Source of the DNA: Clostridia bacterium
Lineage (GTDB): Bacteria > Bacillota > Clostridia > Oscillospirales > CAG-272
Assembly (NCBI GenBank): GCA_017453255.1
Contig: JAFTKN010000009.1
Span: 1-64,000 of the forward strand
Direction: 5' to 3'
DNA: 64,000 bases
The position numbers and the translations under genes were made by a program. This document shows, one piece after another, positions 25,229 through 34,370 of this stretch. The notes beneath the pieces are model-generated. The model worked only from the letters and a program-made list of their open reading frames with translations, had not been told where the DNA came from and ran no database searches. Every line of letters begins with the position of its first letter. The first letter of the stretch is position 1.

Positions 25229-26626
25229 ATGGCTAAAAAAATATTAATTACAGATACAATATTACGTGACGCTCATCAGTCACAGGCAGCTACAAGAATG
25301 AGAATTGAGGATATGCTTCCAGCTTGTAAGGCGCTTGATCAGGTTGGTTACTGGTCACTTGAGTGCTGGGGTGGAGCTACCTTTGATAGCTGTATGCGTT
25401 TCTTAGGCGAGGATCCATGGGAAAGACTTAGAACTCTAAGACGTGCTATGCCTAATACAAGGCTTCAAATGCTTTTAAGAGGTCAAAACCTTTTAGGATA
25501 CAAGCACTATGCTGATGATGTAGTTGAGGAATTTGTAAAGAAATCTATTGAAAATGGTATCAATGTTGTTCGTATTTTCGATGCTCTTAACGACGTTAGA
25601 AATATCGAAACAGCAATGAAGGCTACAAAGAAATATGGTGGACATGTTGAGGCTGCTATTTCCTATACAGAAAGCCCTGTTCACAATCTTGAATACTTTG
25701 TAAAGCTTGCTAAGGAGCTTGAAAACAGAGGCGCTGATACAATTTGTATTAAGGATATGGCAAATCTTCTTTTACCATATGATGCGTATGAATTGGTTAA
25801 AGCCTTAAAGAAAGAAATTAGCGTTCCAATCCATTTGCACACACACAATACCACAGGTACAGGCGATATGACATACCTAATGGCGATTCAGGCAGGAGTT
25901 GATATTATTGATACAGCTCTTTCCCCACTTGCTAATGGTACATCACAGCCATCAACTGAGGCTATTGTAGCAACACTTCAGGGTACAGAGTACGATACAG
26001 GTATCAAGCTTGATGCTTTAAGTGATATAGCAGCTCATTTCAGAGATGTTGCTAAAAAGCTCAAGGAGCAAGGCTCACTTGACCCTAAGGTATTAAATGT
26101 TGATCCAAATACACTTTTATATCAGGTTCCAGGTGGAATGCTCTCCAACCTTATTTCACAGCTTAAGCAGGCAAAGGCAGAGGACAAATACTATGAGGTG
26201 CTTGCTGAGGTTCCAAGGGTTAGAAAGGACTTCGGTTACCCACCACTTGTAACTCCAACAAGCCAAATTGTCGGCTCGCAGGCTGTGCTTAATGTGCTTT
26301 CTGGTGAAAGATACAAGATGGTAACTAAGGAATCCAAGGGACTTTTAAAGGGTGAATATGGTAAGGTTCCTGGTGAGGTAAACGAAGAGGTTAGAAAAAA
26401 GGCAATAGGTGATGAGCCTATTATTGAGTGCCGTCCTGCTGACCTTATCGAGCCAGAGCTTGAAAAGTATCGTGCCGAGGCAGGCGAGCTTGCAAAGTGT
26501 GACGAGGACGTTTTATCCTACGCACTCTTCCCACAGGTAGCAACAAAGTTCCTAACTGAAAGAAATAAGCCAAAGGCTGATCCTAACGCAGTAAGGGAAT
26601 TGTTCGTAGAGGACTTAGGTAAATAA
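25229..26626 (+). CDS. oadA: Oxaloacetate decarboxylase alpha subunit (carboxyltransferase)
   Basis: A 465-residue cytoplasmic carboxyltransferase that moves CO2 from oxaloacetate to biotin. The TIM barrel starts TDTILRDAHQSQAATRMR, the site with metal and substrate ligands. LHTHNTTGTGDMTY supplies the metal-binding His-x-His, and KDMA carries the lysine typical of the family. The PYC/OADA conserved domain follows. It lacks the C-terminal biotin domain, which is encoded separately upstream. Loss of oxaloacetate here links to citrate synthase at 34.4 kb and to pyruvate. Confidence 0.95.
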   Translation: MAKKILITDTILRDAHQSQAATRMRIEDMLPACKALDQVGYWSLECWGGATFDSCMRFLGEDPWERLRTLRRAMPNTRLQMLLRGQNLLGYKHYADDVVEEFVKKSIENGINVVRIFDALNDVRNIETAMKATKKYGGHVEAAISYTESPVHNLEYFVKLAKELENRGADTICIKDMANLLLPYDAYELVKALKKEISVPIHLHTHNTTGTGDMTYLMAIQAGVDIIDTALSPLANGTSQPSTEAIVATLQGTEYDTGIKLDALSDIAAHFRDVAKKLKEQGSLDPKVLNVDPNTLLYQVPGGMLSNLISQLKQAKAEDKYYEVLAEVPRVRKDFGYPPLVTPTSQIVGSQAVLNVLSGERYKMVTKESKGLLKGEYGKVPGEVNEEVRKKAIGDEPIIECRPADLIEPELEKYRAEAGELAKCDEDVLSYALFPQVATKFLTERNKPKADPNAVRELFVEDLGK

Positions 26627-26631
26627 AAAAT

Positions 26632-26660
26632 AAAGACGCTTCAAACGAAGCGTCTTTTTT
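26632..26660. terminator. Terminator after oadA
   Basis: AAAGACGCTTC (26632-26642) with GAAGCGTCTTTTTT (from 26647). A-rich and T-rich flanks allow use from both sides. Confidence 0.9.
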
Positions 26661-26670
26661 ATTTTTAACT

Positions 26671-26820
26671 GATTTTAAATCCTCTAAGAATGCCTCGTAG
26701 GACATATCCGAAATAGCCTTCCCTTGTGAGGGAAGGGGGACCGTCATCGACGGTGGATGAGTAGTAACTATTCTCTGATAGATTTCAAGTCCTCTAAGAA
26801 CGCCTCGTAGGACATATCCG
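26671..26820. repeat. Duplicated nadE 3' end around a palindromic repeat element
   Basis: Bases 26671-26710 repeat at 26781-26820 with 37 of 40 identities. The second copy is the coding end of nadE. Between them lies an element with two perfect hairpins: CCTTCCC...GGGAAGG (26717-26736) and ACCGTC-ATC-GACGGT (26740-26754), followed by GGATGAG. This resembles the dispersed palindromic repeats of gut Clostridia, such as those flanking the DUF559 gene at 62.8 kb. Confidence 0.75.
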
Positions 26821-28603
26821 ATGGCATTTGCAAATCATACTTACCTAAGGAAACTGAGCCTAAGCTGATTGCGTCAGGTGAGCAACAGCGCTTAAAGTGT
26901 TGAGTAAAAAAGCGCTTAATAAAAATTTCAAGCCACTTGTAAATAGTATCGCAATCAAAAATGCCTTCGAAATTCTTTACGGCAAGGTGATATATTTCTG
27001 ATGGAGCAAGGCTTTTACCTGCAAAATAGTATATAAAGAAATCGTGTAGCTCGTAAGGACCTACAATATCCTCAGTCCTTTGCTGTATTTCTCCGTCCTT
27101 GTGCGGCAAAAGCTCTGGAGAAACAGGAGTATCTAAAATATCATAAAGAATGTCGGCTACCTTTTTGTCAGCATTTTTTGCAAAATAAGCCACCACGTGC
27201 CTGATTAACGTCTTCACAATAGCGCTATTTACCCCGTACATTGACATATGGTCACCGTTATAGGTTGACCAGCCGAGAGCAACCTCACTCATATCTCCTG
27301 TGCCGATAACAATACCGCCTAAATCGTTTGCAATATCCATTAAAACCTGAGTTCTTTCACGTGCCTGTGCATTTTCATATGTCACGTTTCTGTTTTCCAT
27401 ATCATGTCCAATATCTCTTAGATGAACAGAAACCGCTTCAGCAATATTAACCTCTTTTAGAGTAACACCCAAGGCATTACAAAGCTCGGTCGCATTATTT
27501 TTCGTTCTGCTTGTTGTACCGAAGCAAGGCATAGTAACACAAACAACATTTTTTCTATCCCAACCAATTAAATCAGCACATAAAACGCAGGTAATGAGCG
27601 CAAGGGTAGAGTCAAGACCACCAGATATACCTAAAACACAGCATTTTGAATAGCTTGCAGTAAGCCTTCTTGCAAGAGCGTGGCTTTCCATATCAAGTAT
27701 TTTTTTAAGTCGTCTGTTAAGCTCCTTTTCGTCCTTTGGAATAAAAGGATTTTTACTTGTCTCTATATTTAAGCAAAGTTTTTTTGCAAAGCTTGAGTAG
27801 CTTTCAAATTTGCAACTTGAATTATTTGAAAAGCATTCAATTATCGACACGCACTCCCCATTTTTAGATTCAAACGGCAAGGCACTTGCTAAAATTTCGC
27901 CCCTTTGAGAAATAATATTGCTTGCTGAAAAAATTACATTAGAGCTTGATTCGTTTTCGCAAGGAGTACATAGCATATAAGCACAGCCAAGTGCTTCGCT
28001 TTTTTTCTTAGCATATTCAGTAGCTATTATCTCACTTGTAATTGTTTCATAAAGAGAGGTGGGATTGACAAGCACACTCGGTGTAGCGCTTAGCTGAATT
28101 TTACCACTACCTAAGAAAAATCCAAATTTGTTACCATTTTTCGTAGCTTCAAAATAATTTGAGAAATTAATTTTCTGATTAAGCAGATTGATTTCACCAT
28201 AAAAGCCCTCTGACAAGGCTCTTATGTGGCCTAAAGGAGATTTAATATCTATTGAATCATTATATATAGCACCAAGAATTTTACCATTTTCTATAATAAC
28301 ACCAGTACTGCATGTATTTTTGCCCTGCTTAACAGGCAATCCGATAATAGCTAAAACCGAGGTACCCTTAGTCTTGTTTAATATCTTTCCTAAGGCACTC
28401 TCACAGCTTCTTATAATAACGTCGTTTGATAGCATATCACCAAGGCTTGTACCACAAAGGCAAAGCTCTGGAAGACAGAGAACATCAACACCCTCACTAT
28501 CTGCACGTATAATCTCGTCGGCTAATAAATCACCATTATAGATAGGATTACCTAACTTAATTTCAGGTGATAAGCACTTAACCTTAATAAGCTCCTTTTT
28601 CAT
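26768..28603 (-). CDS. nadE: NAD+ synthetase with a probably inactive glutaminase domain
   Basis: A 611-residue two-domain enzyme that amidates nicotinic acid adenine dinucleotide to NAD+. The synthetase half is intact (SGGLDS P-loop at 327-332, TGDMSE). The N-terminal nitrilase-like glutaminase half keeps the Glu of LPELC (Glu46). Where the family has the nucleophile in a CED-W context, this protein reads FGFFLGSGK (160-168), and the usual Pro-Lys site reads IYND, so Cys and Lys appear lost. It may depend on free ammonia or another amidotransferase (inference). It is divergent from pncB of the same pathway. Confidence 0.9.
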   Translation of the reverse strand: MKKELIKVKCLSPEIKLGNPIYNGDLLADEIIRADSEGVDVLCLPELCLCGTSLGDMLSNDVIIRSCESALGKILNKTKGTSVLAIIGLPVKQGKNTCSTGVIIENGKILGAIYNDSIDIKSPLGHIRALSEGFYGEINLLNQKINFSNYFEATKNGNKFGFFLGSGKIQLSATPSVLVNPTSLYETITSEIIATEYAKKKSEALGCAYMLCTPCENESSSNVIFSASNIISQRGEILASALPFESKNGECVSIIECFSNNSSCKFESYSSFAKKLCLNIETSKNPFIPKDEKELNRRLKKILDMESHALARRLTASYSKCCVLGISGGLDSTLALITCVLCADLIGWDRKNVVCVTMPCFGTTSRTKNNATELCNALGVTLKEVNIAEAVSVHLRDIGHDMENRNVTYENAQARERTQVLMDIANDLGGIVIGTGDMSEVALGWSTYNGDHMSMYGVNSAIVKTLIRHVVAYFAKNADKKVADILYDILDTPVSPELLPHKDGEIQQRTEDIVGPYELHDFFIYYFAGKSLAPSEIYHLAVKNFEGIFDCDTIYKWLEIFIKRFFTQHFKRCCSPDAISLGSVSLGKYDLQMPSDMSYEAFLEDLKSIRE

Positions 28604-28630
28604 AATATACCTCTTTTTTGTAAAAAAGTC

Positions 28631-28683
28631 TTGAAATTTTTTGCTATTTACTTTATTATATAATCATAATATTAAAATTTCAA
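28631..28683. promoter_or_regulatory. Overlapping divergent promoters of nadE and pncB
   Basis: Plus: TTGAAA (28631-28636), 17 bp, TATTAT (28654-28659). Minus: TTGAAA (28678-28683), 17 bp, TATAAT (28655-28660). The two -10 boxes occupy the same bases, so polymerase cannot use both at once. Confidence 0.65.
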
Positions 28684-28712
28684 TATTATTTTTCTAAAAA
28701 AGGAGATTATTT

Positions 28713-30152
28713 ATGAACATAGATAAGAGAGATTTAACACTTTTGTGTGATTTTTATGAGCTTACTATGGCAAGAGGCTACTTTAATTCTAAAATGAAGG
28801 ATAAAGTTGCTTACTTTGACGTGTTCTTCAGAAAGGTGCCTGACGGTGGTGGATATGCAATCTGTGCAGGACTTGAGCAAATTATCGAATATATTAAATC
28901 TATTAAATTTGAAAAAGAGGATATTGAATATTTAAGAGGTAAGAGATTGTTTGATGAGGAGTTTCTTTCCTATCTATCAACCTTTCACTTTACAGGTGAT
29001 ATTTGGGCAGTACCAGAGGGTACAGTAATTTTTCCTGGTGAGCCAATTATGACAGTAAGAGCAAATGCGATGGAGGCTCAATTTATTGAAACCTTTATTT
29101 TACTTATATTTAACCACCAATGCTTAGTTGCAACAAAGGCATCAAGAATAGTTCGAGCAGCGCAGGGCCGTCCTGTTTCTGAGTTTGGCTCTCGACGTGC
29201 ACACGGACCAGATGCAGCGCTATATGGTGCAAGAGCCGCATATATTGGTGGCTGTACCTCTACTGCCTGTGCATTAGCAGATAAAATGTTTGGTGTTACT
29301 GCTGGTGGTACAATGGCACACTCTTGGGTACAGATGTTTGGTGACGAATACGAGGCATTTAAAACCTATTGTCAGCTTTATCCAAATAATCCAACCCTTT
29401 TGGTTGACACATATAATGTAACAAGATCAGGCGTACCAAATGCAATTAAGGCATTTAAAGAGGTATTAACTGAGGAGCAAAGAAAGCATTGTGCAGTAAG
29501 GCTTGACTCTGGTGACATTACATATCTTACTAAAAAGGTTAGAAAAATGCTTGATAACGCAGGGCTTAATGAATGTAGAATAACTGTGTCAAACTCGCTT
29601 GATGAATATATCATAAGAGATATACTAATGCAAGGGGCACAGGTTGATGGCTTTGGTGTTGGCGAAAGAATGATAACCTCAAAGAGCGAGCCTGTTTTTG
29701 GCTGTGTATATAAGCTATGCGCAGTTGAGGAGGACGGAAAAATCGCTCCAAGAATTAAAATAAGCGAAAATATCGCAAAGATTACAAATCCAGACTTTAA
29801 AAAGCTATATCGCTTTTATTCCAAGGATACAGGAAAGGCAGAGGCTGACCTTATTACAATACATGATGAGGTTATTGACAAATCACAGCCCTATGAGCTA
29901 TTTGACCCTGAGCATATATGGAAGAAAAAGACAATGGAAAATTACATTTTGAGAGAAATGCTTGTTCCTATCTTTATAAATGGTGAGCTTGTGTATGAGT
30001 CACCAAGCGTTTCTGAAATTAGAGAAAATTGCAAAAAAGAGCTTGAGTCTATGTGGGACGAGGTTTTGAGATTTGAAAATCCTCATAATTACTATGTTGA
30101 CCTATCTCAAAGATTATGGGACGAAAAGCACGAGCTTTTAAAGAAAAGATAA
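28713..30152 (+). CDS. pncB: Nicotinate phosphoribosyltransferase
   Basis: A 479-residue enzyme that joins nicotinate to PRPP, making nicotinate mononucleotide for NAD salvage. Family signatures are LLCDFYELTMARGYF at the N-terminus, EFGSRRAHGPDAALYGARAAYIGG (with the conserved catalytic His) and RLDSGDITYL. AAAAAAGGAG precedes the start. It is divergent from nadE, the last enzyme of the same route, so control of the two may be linked. YmdB follows 46 bases downstream. Confidence 0.95.
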   Translation: MNIDKRDLTLLCDFYELTMARGYFNSKMKDKVAYFDVFFRKVPDGGGYAICAGLEQIIEYIKSIKFEKEDIEYLRGKRLFDEEFLSYLSTFHFTGDIWAVPEGTVIFPGEPIMTVRANAMEAQFIETFILLIFNHQCLVATKASRIVRAAQGRPVSEFGSRRAHGPDAALYGARAAYIGGCTSTACALADKMFGVTAGGTMAHSWVQMFGDEYEAFKTYCQLYPNNPTLLVDTYNVTRSGVPNAIKAFKEVLTEEQRKHCAVRLDSGDITYLTKKVRKMLDNAGLNECRITVSNSLDEYIIRDILMQGAQVDGFGVGERMITSKSEPVFGCVYKLCAVEEDGKIAPRIKISENIAKITNPDFKKLYRFYSKDTGKAEADLITIHDEVIDKSQPYELFDPEHIWKKKTMENYILREMLVPIFINGELVYESPSVSEIRENCKKELESMWDEVLRFENPHNYYVDLSQRLWDEKHELLKKR

Positions 30153-30198
30153 TTTATGCCTTGTGGCATCGATAATCCGAGTAGAAAAGAGAAAAAAT

Positions 30199-30990
30199 TT
30201 GAAAAACACATTTAAGCTTTTAGCTATAGGGGACGTTTGTGGACCCTTGGCGGTTGAGTATTTAAAAAGAAATTTATGGGCTATTCGCAAGGAATATAAT
30301 GCCGATATGGTTATTGTAAACGGCGAAAATAGCGCAGAGCCAAATGGCATAGACAAGACAAGTGCAGGGGGTATTTTTGATAGTGGTGCTGACGTTATAA
30401 CAACAGGAAATCACGTATATAGAAAAAGCAGTGCTTTTTCCTATCTTGATGATGAGCCAAACATTTTAAGACCACTTAATTATCCTGACGAAAACCCAGG
30501 TAGAGGAGAAACGATAGTTAAAATTAACGGCTATAAAATTCTTGTACTAAATGTGCTTGGTCAGGCCTATATGGACACATACTCTTCACCCTTTGAAGCG
30601 ATAGAGAGGGCGCTTAAGCGTAATGAGGGAATGTATGATTTTTGCGTGCTTGATATACACGCAGAGGCAACGGGAGAAAAAAAGGCAATAGCCTATGAGT
30701 TTAGTGACAGAATCAGCGCAGCCTTTGGAACTCATACTCACGTGCAAACAAATGACCCGCAGATTTTAAACGGAAAATGTGGATATATCACCGATTTAGG
30801 CATGGTTGGTGCTAAGGATAGCATACTCGGAGTTAAAAAGGAAGCGGTAATTTACAAGCTAAAAACCAAGCTTCTTTCAAAATTCGATTTTGCTGAGGGT
30901 AAAATTGAGTGTGATATGGCACTTTTTGAAATTGATTTGGATACATTTAATACTATAAGCGTAACTAACATTATTACAGGAGATAATTAA
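30199..30990 (+). CDS. ymdB: YmdB-family metallophosphoesterase
   Basis: A 263-residue calcineurin-like phosphoesterase of the YmdB type (TIGR00282). It has the metal-ligand motifs LLAIGDVCG, NGENS, TTGNHVY, DIHAEATGEK and GTHTHVQT. B. subtilis YmdB hydrolyses 2',3'-cyclic nucleotides and affects sporulation and biofilm gene expression, acting with RNase Y. I chose TTG 30199, next to the first strand of the domain; GTG 30163 is an alternative that adds 12 residues. It sits between pncB and galK on one strand. Confidence 0.9.
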   Translation: MKNTFKLLAIGDVCGPLAVEYLKRNLWAIRKEYNADMVIVNGENSAEPNGIDKTSAGGIFDSGADVITTGNHVYRKSSAFSYLDDEPNILRPLNYPDENPGRGETIVKINGYKILVLNVLGQAYMDTYSSPFEAIERALKRNEGMYDFCVLDIHAEATGEKKAIAYEFSDRISAAFGTHTHVQTNDPQILNGKCGYITDLGMVGAKDSILGVKKEAVIYKLKTKLLSKFDFAEGKIECDMALFEIDLDTFNTISVTNIITGDN

Positions 30991-30991
30991 A

Positions 30992-32272
30992 ATGAGAACA
31001 AATGAGCTTTTAGATTGTATAGAAAATGGTGGACTTGACCTTGTTTTAACAAGAATCTATGGTAAGGAAAATCTTGATAGCCAAAAGGAAAGATATATTG
31101 AGGCTGTAAAGGATTTTGAAGCAATTTATGGAAAAAGAGAGGTAAGCTTGTTTTCAGTGCCTGGAAGAAGCGAGCTATCTGGAAACCACACCGACCACAA
31201 TCACGGCAAGGTGCTTGCAGGCTCAATAAATCTTGATATTATTGCAGTTTCAGCAAAAACAGACGACGGAATAATCAGAATTAAATCTAAGGGCTTTGAT
31301 GAGGATGTGGTTGACACAAATACATATACCAAGCCTAAGGAAAGCGATTTCTTTAAGTCAAATGCACTTATTGCTGGAATGGCTAAGGCATTTAAAAACG
31401 ACGGCTATGCTTCAGGTGGATATGTAGCATACACAACCTCAAATGTATTTAAGGGCTCTGGACTTTCCTCCTCGGCTGCCTTTGAGGTAATGGTAGGAAA
31501 CATTCTTAATTATTTCTATAATGACGGAAAAGTTGAAAACGTAGAAATTGCAAAAATGGCACAGTACTCAGAAAATGAATTTTTCGGTAAGCCCTGTGGT
31601 CTTATGGACCAAATGGCTTGTGCCGTTGGTGGCTTTGTTTACATAGATTTTGAGGATACAAAAAATCCTGTAATTGAGAAAATTCCATTCGACCTAAGTG
31701 GTCAGGGATATGCACTTTGTATCGTAAATACAGGTGGAAATCATGCTGATTTGAACGAGGATTATGCCTCTGTTCCAAGTGAAATGAAGAGTGTAGCTAA
31801 GTTCTTCGGCAAGGAATATTTAAGACAGCTAACAAAGGAAGAGGTTCTTGCCTCGGTTGAGCTTTTGCGTACAGCCTGTGGTGACCGTGCAATTTTAAGA
31901 GCAATCCACTTCTTTAATGAAAATGAAAGAGTTACAAGTCAGGCAGATTCATTAAGACAGGGCGATATACGAGGCTTTTTTAAGCTCGTTAAAAAATCAG
32001 GTCGTTCCAGCTTTATGTATCTACAAAACGTATTCACAACTAAAAATGTAAGAGAGCAGGGACTTTCCTTAGCTCTTGCAATAACTGACTCTGTTCTTAG
32101 TGGAACAGATAGTGCGTTTAGAGTTCACGGTGGTGGTTTTGCAGGAACAATTCAGGCATTTGTACCATTTAACCTTGTTGAGCAATATAGGGAGGCAATT
32201 GACTCTGCCTTTGGAATAGGTGCTTGTCACGTTTTAAGAATACGTCCAGACGGAGCTATTAAGGTAATATGA
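30992..32272 (+). CDS. galK: Galactokinase
   Basis: A 426-residue GHMP kinase that phosphorylates galactose at C1. Signatures: VPGRSELSGNHTDHNHGKVL (galactokinase motif near the N-terminus), GSGLSSSAAFEV (ATP-binding) and RVHGGGFAGTIQAF at the C-terminus. The length is slightly above the usual 390 residues. The start lies one base after the ymdB stop, and the stop overlaps rsmG by four bases (ATGA). A GH35 beta-galactosidase at 48 kb could supply galactose. Confidence 0.95.
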   Translation: MRTNELLDCIENGGLDLVLTRIYGKENLDSQKERYIEAVKDFEAIYGKREVSLFSVPGRSELSGNHTDHNHGKVLAGSINLDIIAVSAKTDDGIIRIKSKGFDEDVVDTNTYTKPKESDFFKSNALIAGMAKAFKNDGYASGGYVAYTTSNVFKGSGLSSSAAFEVMVGNILNYFYNDGKVENVEIAKMAQYSENEFFGKPCGLMDQMACAVGGFVYIDFEDTKNPVIEKIPFDLSGQGYALCIVNTGGNHADLNEDYASVPSEMKSVAKFFGKEYLRQLTKEEVLASVELLRTACGDRAILRAIHFFNENERVTSQADSLRQGDIRGFFKLVKKSGRSSFMYLQNVFTTKNVREQGLSLALAITDSVLSGTDSAFRVHGGGFAGTIQAFVPFNLVEQYREAIDSAFGIGACHVLRIRPDGAIKVI

Positions 32273-32994
32273 CCAGCTTTCAAAAAAGACTATACGAGGT
32301 GGCAGAGCAAAACTCTGCCACAAGTGGTATATTAAGGGATAATCATTTAGAGCTTTTAGAAAAATTAAAGCTCCATATGGTAGAAACAAATAAGAGCCTT
32401 AATCTAACTGCGATAACTGATGACGAGGGAATTATATTAAAGCACCTTGTCGATTCTATGGCGATTTACCCATATATCAAGGATGCAAAAACAGTTGTGG
32501 ATATTGGCTGTGGTGGAGGCTTTCCTTCCCTTGTAATTGGAATTTTAGCCCCACACGTGTCTGTTTTTTCTGTTGATAGCGTTACTAAAAAGGTAAATTA
32601 TGTTAAGGATACAGCAAAAATGCTTGGTATAAGCTTAGAGGGCTCAAATAGACGAGCTGAGGAGCTTGGGCAGGATAATGAATATAGAGAAAAATTCGAC
32701 CTTGCCTGTGCAAGAGCAGTTGGAAGACTTAATCTAATTTGTGAGCTTTGCTTGCCTCTTGTTAAGGTTGGAGGCTATTTTGTAGCTATGAAATCTGTTG
32801 ATACGGACAATGAGCTTAAGGAAGCAAAAAACGCTATCGAATTATTGGGAGCTGAGCTTGGTGAGGTTAATAGATATAAGCTTTCTAACGGAATTGAGGA
32901 AATAGAAAGAACGATTGTTCTTATTAAAAAGGTCAAAGAAACACCAAAAAAATATCCAAGAAACAATTCGCAAATATCTAAAAAGCCACTTTAA
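32269..32994 (+). CDS. rsmG: 16S rRNA m7G527 methyltransferase RsmG
   Basis: A 241-residue SAM-dependent methyltransferase (GidB family) that methylates G527 in the 530 loop of 16S rRNA. Typical elements are MVETNKSLNLTAITD, HLVDSMA, VVDIGCGGGFPSLVIGI (SAM loop) and ARAVGRLNLICEL. Translation is coupled to galK by an ATGA overlap. A Lys/Pro/Asn-rich tail of about 20 residues extends past the family's usual end. Confidence 0.95.
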   Translation: MTSFQKRLYEVAEQNSATSGILRDNHLELLEKLKLHMVETNKSLNLTAITDDEGIILKHLVDSMAIYPYIKDAKTVVDIGCGGGFPSLVIGILAPHVSVFSVDSVTKKVNYVKDTAKMLGISLEGSNRRAEELGQDNEYREKFDLACARAVGRLNLICELCLPLVKVGGYFVAMKSVDTDNELKEAKNAIELLGAELGEVNRYKLSNGIEEIERTIVLIKKVKETPKKYPRNNSQISKKPL

Positions 32995-33013
32995 TTAAAC
33001 CAAGGAGGAGAAA

Positions 33014-34270
33014 ATGAAAAAACGTATTTTTGTATTACCCTGTTTAGTAATTTGCACAATTTTATTAGTTGTTTTCTCGTCCTGTGATTTATCAAACGAG
33101 CAAAATGACAGCATAGGTCAAGGCTATTTCAGCTTTAACTATGTAACAGAGAATGAGGGAGAGGAGAAAAACGAAATTATCTGCACAGCAGAATGTGCCC
33201 TTCCTCTATATGAATATACAGCCACCCTTTTGTTTGTTGATAATGAAGGTAACATTTTTTATGAAAGTGAGCCAAAAACCACCTTGTGCGATATAGAGGC
33301 TGGAACAGAATTTAATATCAGCTTTATAGAGGATAGGCTAACTTGTGAAAAAATTAGCCTATATAGGCTAAGAATAGAGGGAAAAAGCCATGAAAGGCCT
33401 TCTTCTTTAAAGAACAAAACATATAATGTTAAATTTATAATTGGCGAAAGCATAATTTCAAATGAGAATGTAAAGGGACTGACAAAAATTGAAGCTCCCA
33501 CCCTTGAAAATAAGGAATATTTAACATTTGAGGGCTGGTACTATGAGCCAGAGCTTTTAAACAAATGCGACACAGACGAATATACGGTTATAAGAAATGT
33601 AACTCTTTATGGAAAGTATAGCTTTAATGCAGAAAAAGTATCTCATAAGATAGCAAATGACATATTAAAAAGCACAGTTACCATAACATCAGAGTTTTAT
33701 GAAAGCCCAATTTCATTTTCTGCTGATTACGCCCTAAACGGCTCAGGAGTTATATTCAAGGTTGAAGACGGATATGCCTATGTTTTGACAAATAACCATG
33801 TTGTTTACTATGAAAAAGCATATAGCGAAAGCTTTTATGTAACTGACAGTCAGGGCTATATCTATAATGCTCATATATATAATGATGCAAAAAGCGAGGA
33901 ATATGATTTAGCAATACTTCGCTTTAAAATTGACAGCAAGGAAATAAACGCCATTCCCTTTGCAGATAGTGATGCAAAAAAGGGCGAGGTAGTAGCCTCG
34001 GTAGGCTCTCCTAACAGTCAGGTAAATACCGTTACCTATGGTCGAGTGATTGACAATTTAAAGGTAAGCGGAGAAATTGTACTTAATTTTAAGGTAACAT
34101 ATCATACTGCAATTATAGGTGAGGGCTCAAGTGGAGGAGTCCTATTAAATGGAGATTTGGAGATTGTTGGAATCAACTTTGCAGGCTACGCAACAGAAGG
34201 CTTAGGCAAGGGACTTTCAATTCCAGTTTCCAAGGTTATAGAGTTTATAACGCCTTATTTTGAAAATTAA
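33014..34270 (+). CDS. Lipoprotein with a trypsin-like serine protease domain
   Basis: A 418-residue predicted lipoprotein. A signal peptide ends in the lipobox FSSC. An immunoglobulin-like region follows, then an InlB B-repeat-like segment (about 165-200, LTFEGWYYEPELL). The protease domain has the HtrA-type triad: His in LTNNHVV, Asp in EYDLAIL and Ser in GEGSSGG. No PDZ domain follows, unlike HtrA/DegP. It should work outside the membrane, perhaps on misfolded or surface proteins (inference). It lies 19 bases after rsmG, with a strong AAGGAGGAG site. Confidence 0.88.
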   Translation: MKKRIFVLPCLVICTILLVVFSSCDLSNEQNDSIGQGYFSFNYVTENEGEEKNEIICTAECALPLYEYTATLLFVDNEGNIFYESEPKTTLCDIEAGTEFNISFIEDRLTCEKISLYRLRIEGKSHERPSSLKNKTYNVKFIIGESIISNENVKGLTKIEAPTLENKEYLTFEGWYYEPELLNKCDTDEYTVIRNVTLYGKYSFNAEKVSHKIANDILKSTVTITSEFYESPISFSADYALNGSGVIFKVEDGYAYVLTNNHVVYYEKAYSESFYVTDSQGYIYNAHIYNDAKSEEYDLAILRFKIDSKEINAIPFADSDAKKGEVVASVGSPNSQVNTVTYGRVIDNLKVSGEIVLNFKVTYHTAIIGEGSSGGVLLNGDLEIVGINFAGYATEGLGKGLSIPVSKVIEFITPYFEN

Positions 34271-34370
34271 TATAAAAAAATATAATAATTCATACATTGT
34301 TCATAATTATATGCTACAATGGACTATATTTTATTACTTTAACACGCTAAAGTGAAAAGGGAGGTAGCTT

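Noticed and set aside
23164-26626. Methylmalonyl-CoA decarboxylase instead of oxaloacetate decarboxylase
   Set aside because: The alpha subunit is a pyruvate carboxylase/OadA-type TIM barrel with TDTILRDAHQS, not a crotonase-fold carboxyltransferase.
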